Shown here: positions 42,254 to 51,586 of the stretch, one piece after another
How positions within the stretch are numbered: position 1 is the first letter of the stretch
How the letters are laid out: every line of letters begins with the position of its first letter
Program-made: the position numbers and the translations under genes
Notes under the pieces: model-generated
The model's input: only the letters and a program-made list of their open reading frames with translations
What the model was told of the DNA's origin: nothing
Databases searched by the model: none
DNA from: a virus
Reading direction: 5' to 3' (one strand)
Virus record (IMG/VR): IMGVR_UViG_3300021963_000077
Location: 1 to 64,000 of that record
DNA length: 64,000 bases

Positions 42254-44268
42254 TACTTTAGTCCAATAACCTTCAAGAACTGTTCTTTTGACTTACCAAG
42301 GCGTGTTACGCGAGATTTGTATATCTGCTCAACAATGGAAAGATGTTGTTTTTCATTTGAACTCAATTCGCCGTCAAACATCAATTTTTTACGGAACTCG
42401 TCAAACTGAAAGTTTTTGGCTCGTTCAAGCAGCCTCTCCAACAACATAATAACATTCCTGCGTTGTAGTGCAGAAAGTTTCTCAAAATGCGCCAATATTT
42501 CCTGCTGTCTTCTGTCAAAGTATTCATTAATGGCACTCATTGAGTCCGAACTAGCTCCTGCTCCATCGGACATATTTGCGACCGCTGTTAGGCGGCCACC
42601 ACGCCTATAAATATCGAGTGACTCCGGGTTTCTGGGCTTTGAGTTCGTCAGGTAATCACTCACGGCTATTGATATAAGGCTTTGTGGATCAACGTCACTA
42701 AGTTTTGCATCAACTAACTCATCATCATCACCCATTACGGTGCTAGTCGCTTCTGTTAAGTATGGTGCTCTTGGGCCCTGGCCGAGACGCCATGTTCTCG
42801 GTGACTTGATTCCAAGTGCAGAGTCTAGCTCTGACCTAAACCGCTGATTTACATACTCAAACTGGCTTACTTTTGAGTGCTCAAAATATCTAGCATTAGC
42901 TCCACCATCGTGAAGAATTATTCCATTTTTAATCTTGCCAGTTCTATACAAAGAACTGCGCTTTAAAGCAGCAGCCAATATTAAGGAAGAAACTCTGTCA
43001 ATTGATCCACCGTTGTTTAAGTGGCGGACAGCTGCGGCTAGATCGCTTATCCTTTCACCAAATTCTGGCTCGTTGTTTGAAATTGAACCGCGCTCAATCT
43101 TTGGGCGTTTGCCTCCCTTTGCGCGCAGTAGCGTCTCGTAATACCAGCGACGAATCATTTTCTTATTTTTTGATCCGGGTAGTGAAACTTCAACTAGTTC
43201 ATTTGGGTTTGTAATGTTCTTAAAATCTTCTTCATATTTTATGGCGTCGCCCATTTCGGCAGCTATTGCTTTCATTCGTGCTGCTGGGTCAGAAGCCGTG
43301 CTAACGCTATTGACAGATCTTACAGTTCTGCCTAGTTTCCTACGCTCACCAATCGTTAATGGACGAGCTTTTGAAATAGATAAAGTTGCACCCTTTGGAA
43401 GAATGTATTTTAGTTGCAAAATACCAGTATTGGACAGAAGGCCCAATTCGTCTTCGGGGGCTACATCGCTGAGCGCAACAACGGATGTTATGTATGTTGC
43501 GCCTTCCATGTCTCTATTGTCTGGAACTGTCCTCAGCACTGCAGGAGATACAACTGGTGTCAGAACAAAACCATCACGACGGATCATTCTCGTATTTTTT
43601 CCAGGCACACCAGCCATAGCTGTTGTTATTGAATCAATTGAACGGCGTGACGCGCGGGAGTTTGATGCTGAAACTTTTGGAATCTGTGGATCACGGACAG
43701 ATGTAACTTGTCCCTGTGTTGCAATGCCTCTAACGATTCGTCCAGAAACGCCATCGCCAATACCCCTACGCCTATCTGTTGGGGTAGTTATTTGAGCAAT
43801 TGACTCTCCAAGTTGCTTGGCAATTTCAAACAACTTCTTGCCACATGTTGAAAACCGCGAATCAGTGAACCGTCCGCCATATTGATAGCCTTCTGGACAC
43901 CTGTAGCCTCGATCTGGTTTTACGAAACCAGCACCAGGGAGATTGCCTCCGCCTGGAGTTAATGCCGATGTTACTCCAGAACGTATGGGGCTTCTGTATT
44001 TTGAGATGTTCCCAGGGGTAATAAATCCACCAAGCGCCTGTACTCCTTGTAGGTAGCGACTTGATGAGCCGGTAAGGCCAACCTTGTAGTAAATGGATTT
44101 ATGATTTCCATTTCTTTTCGCCAGACACTTGTAGTCAATGACGTCTTGAGTTTTGCCAGCAGTATCCAGCGGGAGCTTGTATACCTGCGCTTGCTTTACG
44201 GCAAGAGCTGGCATGTATGTGCGCTTCTTTAGACCACGCGGTTTATCGCAATCTTCACAACATGCCAT
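42253..44268 (-). CDS. RCP-module head-associated protein, 671 aa
   Basis: The ATG at 44268 sits 1 nt after the preceding stop, so I reject the longer frame. The N-terminus has MACCEDCDKPRG (zinc-knuckle-like). At about 160-185 is GYRCPEGYQYGGRFTDSRFS followed by TC, the shared RCP...GGxFT...C module, then a beta-rich domain (LQLKYILPKGATLSISKARP) that could be another ART or capsid-binding fold. The C-terminal part is helical and charged. No enzyme motif is evident. Confidence 0.72.
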   Translation of the reverse strand: MACCEDCDKPRGLKKRTYMPALAVKQAQVYKLPLDTAGKTQDVIDYKCLAKRNGNHKSIYYKVGLTGSSSRYLQGVQALGGFITPGNISKYRSPIRSGVTSALTPGGGNLPGAGFVKPDRGYRCPEGYQYGGRFTDSRFSTCGKKLFEIAKQLGESIAQITTPTDRRRGIGDGVSGRIVRGIATQGQVTSVRDPQIPKVSASNSRASRRSIDSITTAMAGVPGKNTRMIRRDGFVLTPVVSPAVLRTVPDNRDMEGATYITSVVALSDVAPEDELGLLSNTGILQLKYILPKGATLSISKARPLTIGERRKLGRTVRSVNSVSTASDPAARMKAIAAEMGDAIKYEEDFKNITNPNELVEVSLPGSKNKKMIRRWYYETLLRAKGGKRPKIERGSISNNEPEFGERISDLAAAVRHLNNGGSIDRVSSLILAAALKRSSLYRTGKIKNGIILHDGGANARYFEHSKVSQFEYVNQRFRSELDSALGIKSPRTWRLGQGPRAPYLTEATSTVMGDDDELVDAKLSDVDPQSLISIAVSDYLTNSKPRNPESLDIYRRGGRLTAVANMSDGAGASSDSMSAINEYFDRRQQEILAHFEKLSALQRRNVIMLLERLLERAKNFQFDEFRKKLMFDGELSSNEKQHLSIVEQIYKSRVTRLGKSKEQFLKVIGLK

Positions 44269-44269
44269 T

Positions 44270-44962
44270 TCAGAATCCCGAGCACTTCCCGCATTCACAT
44301 TCAGATTGCTCTGGTTTCCACCACTCATGCGGAACTTCAGTTTCTTCGTCAGCATCACCAATATGTATCCAGTTGCTGTCATCTGCTATGTACATAGCAA
44401 ATTGCGGCTCCATTTCAACAAAATCACGCAATACTAGGTTTGCGTGCTCAAAGTCTGCGTCTGTGATCACTGGAACAAACGGCTCGTTTGGTGCAATTAC
44501 TCCCGACCACTCCATCTCTTTACGTCCTTGGCGAGATGTGAGCTTCCTCAGCCTGTCATCAAATTCGCGATCAGACCATACACTGCCCCTCACGACGCCT
44601 TTCATTTTGCGACGGCAGTTCTTCATTCCTGGATGGTGACATCCCTCATTTGGCCATAGTCCAGTAGTCTCGTGGTGTAGCCAGGCGCAAATATTATTCA
44701 GGGGGTATAGCTCTGGGTGGTCAGCAAGAATCACACGACAGCGCCTAAAACCACCTGGCTTTTTCATTATCGGACGCCAATAGCGCAGCAGTCTCTCTAG
44801 GTTGCCTCTTCTTGGGCCATATCCACGAAGCACATCACCAGTAACTGCCTCTTGGGCAACAACATCTATGCCTGAAGCATTCTGTAGAGCGTTTAGCTGA
44901 GATGCGCCTGGCGCTTTTTTAATAACTATATTGTTTATCTCTGCAAAGTGTTCAAATGTCAT
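44270..44962 (-). CDS. conserved-looking hypothetical protein, 230 aa
   Basis: Contains GYGPRRGNLERLLRYWRPIM, a Trp- and His-rich centre (ICAWLHHETTGLWPNEGC) and a Cys-rich end (SECECGKCSGF). It resembles unnamed proteins found between protease and capsid genes in other phages, but no function is known. It overlaps the 44959 gene by 4 nt. Confidence 0.7.
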   Translation of the reverse strand: MTFEHFAEINNIVIKKAPGASQLNALQNASGIDVVAQEAVTGDVLRGYGPRRGNLERLLRYWRPIMKKPGGFRRCRVILADHPELYPLNNICAWLHHETTGLWPNEGCHHPGMKNCRRKMKGVVRGSVWSDREFDDRLRKLTSRQGRKEMEWSGVIAPNEPFVPVITDADFEHANLVLRDFVEMEPQFAMYIADDSNWIHIGDADEETEVPHEWWKPEQSECECGKCSGF

Positions 44963-45363
44963 TGCTCATCCAGTTCTTTCAATAATTTTTCAAGCTGTTT
45001 GCGGGAACCATCTGGGAGGTTTTTGGCAATTTGGCGCAATTTAGCAAACTGTTCTGGCGATGCTTTTATCGAGTTAAGCTCCGTATTTCTAAGCTCAGAA
45101 CTTGGACTAACTGCGAATACATCTTTTATTCCACTCACTACATTAGCATCTTCAATAATCCCAGAAATGTCAGAAGCAGACATTGGCCTAGATCTCGCGC
45201 GATCTGAAATTTGTGGCTTGAAGCGATCCATTGAGTCATTGAATCCAGACTTATTAGGCTCGTATCCACCGCTCTTTACGCTCTTTGGCGGCTTAACACT
45301 TACCAAGGAGTCTTTTGAACTAGACAGTTCCTCGTAAAGTTTTTCATGTGCTCTGCTACTCAT
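44959..45363 (-). CDS. hypothetical protein, 134 aa
   Basis: The start ATG at 45363 overlaps the stop of the 45360 gene (ATGA). The product is Ser/Lys-rich at the N-terminus, with a helical end (FAKLRQIAKNLPDGSRKQLE). Possibly a small head or scaffold helper. Confidence 0.67.
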   Translation of the reverse strand: MSSRAHEKLYEELSSSKDSLVSVKPPKSVKSGGYEPNKSGFNDSMDRFKPQISDRARSRPMSASDISGIIEDANVVSGIKDVFAVSPSSELRNTELNSIKASPEQFAKLRQIAKNLPDGSRKQLEKLLKELDEQ

Positions 45364-48300
45364 TTGATACCCAACACTTCTATTGCGTCTGGATGAATCG
45401 TATTGACCCAACGACGACCACGATACGCCCAGTCAAGCCACTTTACAATGTTTTGCTTGACAAGTTCTGGGATCATGTAATCCTTTATGCCGTGGCCCGA
45501 CATTAGGAGAGCATGTAGTTCGGCAAATATTTCCTGTGGTTCAATATCGCCTGGCTCAACCATCAGACCGCCATAATACGGTCGTTTTGATCCGTAAGAA
45601 CTAAATAATTTAGCTACATCTAATAAAGCCCGGCGATCAATTGGATCAGTAATTCCGTCCCATGTCCTTTGGCTTATTTCCCTGAAAGCTGCGCCTTGAT
45701 AGCCGTCAACTCCTAATTGAGTTGAAGGATCATAGAACATTGCAATGTCAAGATCGTAGCTGTAAGCCTCGTATGAATTTGATGGTGCTAGTTGCACATT
45801 TGTAACGGGATCATCAGGGAAGAATTCTTTATATATGTCTGATTCACGGATGTCTTCCATGAAAATTGGATCAGTAAGTATTGCCATTACTTCGTCTACA
45901 ACTCGCTCGTCGGCAATATTCTTCTTGCCATCTGGACCCATGTCTTTTCCGTAAAGTGAATGATCAGCTTCAAATGGAACAACAGTATAAATAATTTCTG
46001 AGTTCATAATAAAATCACGCAGATCAATCATATTCCGACCCGTGATTCGTTCTGCTTTTAGATTTGCTAGAGCATTGATGTACTCTGTTCTTTTTTGCTG
46101 AAGTGCTTTAGCGATTGATACATCTTTTGTCTGGCCTAAAGAAACTTCAAGTTTTGCAATCTCTAGTGGCAAATCTAGTATTGCGTCTTCAATCTTGGGA
46201 AGCAATGCTTCATAACGATCCGCTTGAATTTTTATAGTCGGCAGTATTTCTCTAGTAATTGTTCCAGTAAATATTTGTTTAGCATAACGCTTAGCCTTTG
46301 ATCTAACGGTATCAACAATTGCTTTGTCGCGTTCTAGTGCAGTTGTTCCAGACATTGACTCGTCATATGACAGAGATTCGGCCAAAGCATGGGCCATTTC
46401 ATGGTGTGCAATGTTCATGACTGCACCCGTTTGCGCAAGAGAGTGAATTTGACGGCGCTCAGCCTTGCTCATTCCACTATTTCCGGAAGAGTAAGCTGTT
46501 TTCATTATCTGTGTACCAATATTGTCGCTTGTTGAGTCTTTGTTGGATATGTAAACAGGCACAGTTTGTCCTGTTCGCGGGTCTACGTACATACGCATTG
46601 AATCACCGGAATGCTGACGAACAAGAGCTCCATCTGTGGCCAATTCCATAAGAAGCCACTTTGCTCCAGTTGAAGTGGAGCGATCAACGCCACCACTCCT
46701 ATCAAACTTGGAAACATTGGATTCAACAACGCCAGTCACTCCACCAAGAGAATCGCTTTGCTCGCGTATTGCGTAGCCCCAATCCTTTAATTCTGGTACT
46801 TGCATTGCTACTGAAATAACGCCAGCAAAAGCTGATATTTCTTCATTTGTTAAATCTCGATCATTACTACCAAAACCGGTGAATTTGATTTCTCTAAATA
46901 TTTGCGCCAATGCGCTCTTTGCGTCGCTCACTTTTCGCAGTGGGCCATATTTTGATTCAACGCTTAATATTGTGTCATCAACATATTTTCTGACATTATC
47001 AGCAGACATGCTTGGAGTTTGCTTGATTCTGTCATTATCTGCAATACTCCAATCTTTTATTTTGCCAGTCATTTCATCAATCATGTCGCGCAGTAATTGC
47101 TCAATATCGTTGAATGATGATCCTTCTGATTTTTTAGGTACAGGCCTTGACGTAGAACCTTGCTCAACGTCTCTCAACTTCTCGCTTACCGATGCAACAC
47201 CTACTGGGCGCTCAAACTGCGTTGAATCTTGCACCAAGCCGTCGCCATCACCATCTTCAGCTCTTGGATCAAACCTGGCCGTTAAAAGCCTGCCGATGCG
47301 ACGCATCTTTCGCGGCATCGCTTTTGCCTCTATCTCAACAAAATGTTCTTTTGTCTGTCCGACATTAAGTCCCATGAGCCTAAATACTTTGTATCTGCCG
47401 TCGCGTTTTACATCGTTGATTAAGTTCAATTGACCGCTACTCATAAGCCTGTCAAGAATGATCATATTATGAAGATCTGCAGCCCATACACCAAACTGCT
47501 TGCCGTCAGTTTTTTCAAACCCAGCCATGCTGTCTAGGATTTCGTCAATACCAATATTGTCGCCGGCAGACAAACCCATTCGCTGTCTAAAGATCTGCTT
47601 AAGTTGACCAAGGTATGTATCAGCTGCGTCAACTAAAATATCTTTCGCACTATCCTTGAGGCCGATGGTGTCTAGTTCTTGTCCTTTTTCTTTAGGGCTT
47701 TGCGGTCTGCTTGCGTAGAACTCCCCAGTGCGACCATCTTGCCTTACGTTATTTACAGTTGAAATATCTGATGTGTAGTTATTGATCTTTGGTGACCTGT
47801 ATCTACTGCCCTGATTTCTGAGTCGTGATTGATCTCTACGCTCAAGTGAATCAGACAAGAGCGCTCCAGCGCGTCTCTTGGCTCTGTTTACACGTCCACC
47901 TTGCTGTGGTGAAAAACGTGGACCACCAAGACTGCGTGGAACTCCATCAGCATCAACTGGAACATTGAAACGATCCGCAAATTCTTGTTGAATTATTTTC
48001 TCTAGGGTATTTTTATCTACTGCACCGATAAGGCTGGGATCTGCGTCTGCCAGCAATGAGTAGATCATTTTATAAGCTGCATAAAACTCAGCATTTGCTT
48101 CTATGCCAAAATTGCCACTTTTGTCAGTTGCGTGTGAATATTCCGACCCGACGATGTTGGCAAGGTTTTTAAGATTATCCTGTATCCCTTGGCTTGGATT
48201 TACGAGATCGTATAGCTCACTATATATTGCTTCAACGATTTGCTCACGTTTAGTTTCATCAGTTTCTAGTGGAAGTGCATCCACTAAAGGCTTGATATTG

Positions 48301-49697
48301 GGATGTGAACTTATATCTAGAACTTTACGATTTACTAGTTCGCCAGTTGCTGTATCAAGAACTTGCATATCCTTGGTTTCAGTGATTCCTGCCTGGTTTA
48401 GCTTTGCTCTAAAGTCAGCAAAATGACCGAACTCATGAGTTCCTACTTCATGTCCAAATGTCCGCATATCTGGAGGTGTTGCAAAAAGGTGCCTAGGATT
48501 GTCACCCGATACATATTGATATGTACCTCGTAGTTGCTCTGGTGCCATCAGGAGCCCAAACATTCCATCGCCATCAATTGTTAATTGAGCTAAGTCGCCA
48601 CCAATCTCCTGTGCGTCAACTAGCTTCATTGAGCCAAGCATTTGAGACCACTCGCGATTATCGTAGGCTTCTAGTAGAAATGCCTCAATAAAACCCCACC
48701 TAAACTTCACATAGTCAGCAACTTCTTCGGCGTCAGAAAATTTTTCCAAAGGAATATTCAGAAAGTCATCTATTTCTTTTTCTGGCACATTAGGAAATGA
48801 CTCCCTCATTGCTTTTTTCATCTGACGAGCAGAGCGAAGGCTGCGACGGCCAGAGATTAAGCTGCGTCTTCCAAGACCTTGGTAAGCAGCTTTGCGTCTA
48901 AGGGCAGCGCTTTCCTTGAGAAGCCGTTTGCGTAGGCTCAGCTCTTCGTCACCAACGACCATATCGCCGTTTGGCGTAGTGGCACGTAGACCTACTGCAA
49001 CAGATCCATTTATTGATTGTTTTGCGACCCGAGCTGCTCCACGCGCAGCTCCACCAGCAACAGTTCTAGCTGAAGGAATCATGCAATTTGATAACTGTAG
49101 GTCAGTGAACTGACCGCCGCCTGGGGTTTCCTCTGGACACCTCAAACGCCCTTGATCGTCAAATGGGATGTTCCTTGATCTAGCAATTCGCAGCAACAGG
49201 TTGGGGAGTTTTGAATCATCCCCGAGTGTCATTCCCAAAACGCCTTTAGCGTTAAAAGTCTGACCGTTAACGACAAACTTATCTGGGTCTTTTATTAGGC
49301 CATAACCAGTTTCGTCATTATTTGGGCCGAGGCGACATACGACCATTTTGTGCCCAGGCGGAACTAGTGGTACTGGATCACCTTTTTTGAATGTTGATAC
49401 AAAGTGATCGTAGGGGTGTAGTTTTTTTTCTGCCTTAGCTTTTGGCGTGGCATCGGTAATCGTCTTCTCTGGCTGCTTTTCTGCTTTGTGGCGCATGCCA
49501 AAGGATGATCCTTTAGCTGCAAGTATGCGCGATTCGGCCCACCGAGCTGTGTCTACTGCGGTACTTAATTCGCTCGCTTCAAAACTCATTTTTATATGCG
49601 AGCCAACAGACTTGGTGCTAAGGCGCCAAGCGTCAGTAGACGCCGTGTTGCCATCATTGCTATCCGCCGGCGAGCCCTCATGAATACCATCAGGCAC
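45360..49697 (-). CDS. giant modular protein with two HExxH metalloprotease-like motifs, 1445 aa
   Basis: The N-terminal part contains the RCP module (RLRCPEETPGGGQFTDLQLS, then NC). Near residue 416 is FGHEVGTHEFGHFADF (HExxH), and a second, NIAHHEMAHALAESL, lies near 1091. Both look like zinc-metallopeptidase sites. A helical LHN-type module (about 700-790), shared with the 36299 protein, precedes the DxDxDG linker (about 808-830, DPRAEDGDGDGLVQD). The protein may cleave cell wall, host or virion proteins, or the HExxH motifs may be structural. No start other than 49697 is better supported. Confidence 0.75.
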   Translation of the reverse strand: MPDGIHEGSPADSNDGNTASTDAWRLSTKSVGSHIKMSFEASELSTAVDTARWAESRILAAKGSSFGMRHKAEKQPEKTITDATPKAKAEKKLHPYDHFVSTFKKGDPVPLVPPGHKMVVCRLGPNNDETGYGLIKDPDKFVVNGQTFNAKGVLGMTLGDDSKLPNLLLRIARSRNIPFDDQGRLRCPEETPGGGQFTDLQLSNCMIPSARTVAGGAARGAARVAKQSINGSVAVGLRATTPNGDMVVGDEELSLRKRLLKESAALRRKAAYQGLGRRSLISGRRSLRSARQMKKAMRESFPNVPEKEIDDFLNIPLEKFSDAEEVADYVKFRWGFIEAFLLEAYDNREWSQMLGSMKLVDAQEIGGDLAQLTIDGDGMFGLLMAPEQLRGTYQYVSGDNPRHLFATPPDMRTFGHEVGTHEFGHFADFRAKLNQAGITETKDMQVLDTATGELVNRKVLDISSHPNIKPLVDALPLETDETKREQIVEAIYSELYDLVNPSQGIQDNLKNLANIVGSEYSHATDKSGNFGIEANAEFYAAYKMIYSLLADADPSLIGAVDKNTLEKIIQQEFADRFNVPVDADGVPRSLGGPRFSPQQGGRVNRAKRRAGALLSDSLERRDQSRLRNQGSRYRSPKINNYTSDISTVNNVRQDGRTGEFYASRPQSPKEKGQELDTIGLKDSAKDILVDAADTYLGQLKQIFRQRMGLSAGDNIGIDEILDSMAGFEKTDGKQFGVWAADLHNMIILDRLMSSGQLNLINDVKRDGRYKVFRLMGLNVGQTKEHFVEIEAKAMPRKMRRIGRLLTARFDPRAEDGDGDGLVQDSTQFERPVGVASVSEKLRDVEQGSTSRPVPKKSEGSSFNDIEQLLRDMIDEMTGKIKDWSIADNDRIKQTPSMSADNVRKYVDDTILSVESKYGPLRKVSDAKSALAQIFREIKFTGFGSNDRDLTNEEISAFAGVISVAMQVPELKDWGYAIREQSDSLGGVTGVVESNVSKFDRSGGVDRSTSTGAKWLLMELATDGALVRQHSGDSMRMYVDPRTGQTVPVYISNKDSTSDNIGTQIMKTAYSSGNSGMSKAERRQIHSLAQTGAVMNIAHHEMAHALAESLSYDESMSGTTALERDKAIVDTVRSKAKRYAKQIFTGTITREILPTIKIQADRYEALLPKIEDAILDLPLEIAKLEVSLGQTKDVSIAKALQQKRTEYINALANLKAERITGRNMIDLRDFIMNSEIIYTVVPFEADHSLYGKDMGPDGKKNIADERVVDEVMAILTDPIFMEDIRESDIYKEFFPDDPVTNVQLAPSNSYEAYSYDLDIAMFYDPSTQLGVDGYQGAAFREISQRTWDGITDPIDRRALLDVAKLFSSYGSKRPYYGGLMVEPGDIEPQEIFAELHALLMSGHGIKDYMIPELVKQNIVKWLDWAYRGRRWVNTIHPDAIEVLGIK

Positions 49698-49714
49698 GTC
49701 GCCTCCAGTTTTAA

Positions 49715-49936
49715 TTACTCAGAAATGATTTCTTCTGATGCAGAGGTTTCTTCTGTAGCAACTTCTTCAACTGCATCCGCAACTTGTGGCTCCGCAACTG
49801 CCTCTGCGACCGCCTCTTCAACAGCTTCAACCTTAGGTTCACGACGCTTTCTCGTCTTAAATTCCTTTAGTTCTTCTGCCTTATTTTCAACAGCGATCAT
49901 AAATCCAGCGGGTCCTGGTTGTGACTTCTTCTTCAT
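49715..49936 (-). CDS. small acidic Ala/Glu-rich protein, 73 aa
   Basis: The ATG at 49936 overlaps the previous stop (TGATG). A basic start (MKKKSQPGPAG) is followed by a run of AVEEAVAEAVAEPQVADAVE. Such tails are typical of scaffold or assembly helpers. No motif is recognised. Confidence 0.65.
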   Translation of the reverse strand: MKKKSQPGPAGFMIAVENKAEELKEFKTRKRREPKVEAVEEAVAEAVAEPQVADAVEEVATEETSASEEIISE

Positions 49937-51348
49937 CACTTCTCCGTTTCGTCAACGCCGTGCTCAGTTGCGAGCATTTCAAATTCCATTAGAGATGCAA
50001 GGAAGCTTGCTTCTTCAGACTTTTCTCCGCCAGAGAACTTCTTCTTAACATCTTCTGGCACCCAATTACTAGGAATGAGTTCGTCAAGACCGAGCGACAT
50101 GGCTCGCTTCATGATGTGAGCCTTCGTGGCTTCTTTGTCCTTTGCGCGGCCATATGCCTGAACTGCGTTCCTAAGGTCGGCTTCATCCTTAATTGGGTAT
50201 GAACCATCTGGTAAGGCATAGCCTTGCTTGGCCATTGACATTCTTGACTCTTCGCTGTAAGCACGCTTGAGCGCAATCTCCGCTGCCTCTGCTTCTATTT
50301 CTGAAGCTTCTTCCTGCGTGTACTCGTCGTAACCAAGAATTTCGCCAGACAATGAAACAAAGACATCATATGACTTTCCGTCAATGCCCTCTATCTCAAC
50401 TGCATAGCTGTCGTATCCCTCAAAGATGTCTGGCTCAATTGCAACAACATCGCCCATAACGCTCTTTGTTGCGATATCTGCTGCTTCCTCAAAGCCAATC
50501 ATCTTGTTGCCCTCAAGGGCCGACTTGACTTGAAGTACATCCTGATTCAAAAGCTGCCATCCGAGGCACTCACCGGTCTCGCCGTCAAAAAATGCCTCAA
50601 CAGGACGACCGTCTTTGCGCTCAATGTCAACAACAAATAGGTCAGCCTTGTCGGAGAATCCAGAATCAAGGACTTTGCCACTAAACATATCTTCAGCAAT
50701 TCCTTCAATTTCAAGAAGACCAGGCATTGAACCCTCAGATACGCAGCCGCCTGGGCAGTTATCGCAAACCGAGGACCCACCAGGATAAACCTTGCGCTCA
50801 AATGCGCACATGAAAGCTTCCTCGTCAAAGTCAGCTGACTTATAGCCCATTGAGTTCATACGGCGCATACGCATCTTCTTGCGCATGGCGACCATGTCTA
50901 CTTCTTCTTCTTCTTCTTCGTCTTCGTCTTCGTCTTCTTCTGACATTTCATCAGATTCTTCTTCAGACTCGGCATCCATGGACTCGTCGTCCATCTCTTC
51001 CTCGTCGTCCATCTCGTCTTCGTCTTTTTCGGCCATGAACTCAAGGATCGCTTTTACATAAGCATCATCGTCCATATCTTCATCGTCAAGTTCTTCACCC
51101 ATGGCCATGTAGTCTTCAACCATTTTCTTTGGGGTCTTCTTCTTGCGGACTGGAGCCATTGGCATTGCGTCCTCATCGTCCTCGTCTGAGCCCCACATGT
51201 ATCCACCCTTGACAGATGTAGCCATAGCTCCGCACTTTCCGCAGACCTTTGCGCCGGGCTCATAGCCACATTCAGATAGATCTAGACCCTTGGCACACTG
51301 GATGATTTCACCGTCTGCATCTAGTTTGACTATAGCTTTTTCGTCCAT
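49936..51348 (-). CDS. acidic PepSY-like protein, scaffold candidate, 470 aa
   Basis: Residues 28-45 contain a CxxC zinc-like site (VCGKCGAM), followed by a long run of acidic residues (about 60-170). Two beta-rich repeats, with FVVDIERKDGRPVEAFFDG and SYAVEIEGIDGKSYDVFVSL, resemble PepSY domains. The C-terminus has AHIMKRAMSLGLDELIPSNW, found at the ends of other phage head-region proteins. Position next to the protease suggests a scaffold or chaperone. The ATG at 51348 has a GGAGTCGTA Shine-Dalgarno. Confidence 0.7.
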   Translation of the reverse strand: MDEKAIVKLDADGEIIQCAKGLDLSECGYEPGAKVCGKCGAMATSVKGGYMWGSDEDDEDAMPMAPVRKKKTPKKMVEDYMAMGEELDDEDMDDDAYVKAILEFMAEKDEDEMDDEEEMDDESMDAESEEESDEMSEEDEDEDEEEEEEVDMVAMRKKMRMRRMNSMGYKSADFDEEAFMCAFERKVYPGGSSVCDNCPGGCVSEGSMPGLLEIEGIAEDMFSGKVLDSGFSDKADLFVVDIERKDGRPVEAFFDGETGECLGWQLLNQDVLQVKSALEGNKMIGFEEAADIATKSVMGDVVAIEPDIFEGYDSYAVEIEGIDGKSYDVFVSLSGEILGYDEYTQEEASEIEAEAAEIALKRAYSEESRMSMAKQGYALPDGSYPIKDEADLRNAVQAYGRAKDKEATKAHIMKRAMSLGLDELIPSNWVPEDVKKKFSGGEKSEEASFLASLMEFEMLATEHGVDETEK

Positions 51349-51542
51349 TACGACTCCTTGTATTGCATTGACTTTGTCAGGCAACCTTTGGGATTAGTGC
51401 ATCCTCCACATGGTTGCATTCTTTTTTCGCCTGTAACCATGCAGTGATACTTATGTTGAAGATTGTTTGAACCTATTGGTTTAGAATAACCCATTTGAGC
51501 CCCACTCTGTGGGTACTTTGGTGATTTCTTATTCTTTGCCAT
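51348..51542 (-). CDS. small zinc-knuckle protein, 64 aa
   Basis: The C-terminal half holds HCMVTGEKRMQPCGGCTNPK then GC, four closely spaced cysteines that may bind zinc. The N-terminus is basic. The stop overlaps the ATG of the acidic PepSY-like gene. Confidence 0.63.
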   Translation of the reverse strand: MAKNKKSPKYPQSGAQMGYSKPIGSNNLQHKYHCMVTGEKRMQPCGGCTNPKGCLTKSMQYKES

Positions 51543-51586
51543 GTGGATCAAAATCCTAATCTGTATAACGACTGGATCATTTTATA

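Noticed and set aside
44269-44382. N-terminal extension of the 42253 protein to 44382
   Set aside because: It would overlap the preceding gene by more than 100 nt; the ATG at 44268 lies 1 nt after that gene's stop, as at other junctions here.
50850-51061. Plus-strand Ser- and Leu-rich frames
   Set aside because: They are the antisense of the acidic GAA/GAC-rich run in the PepSY-like protein.
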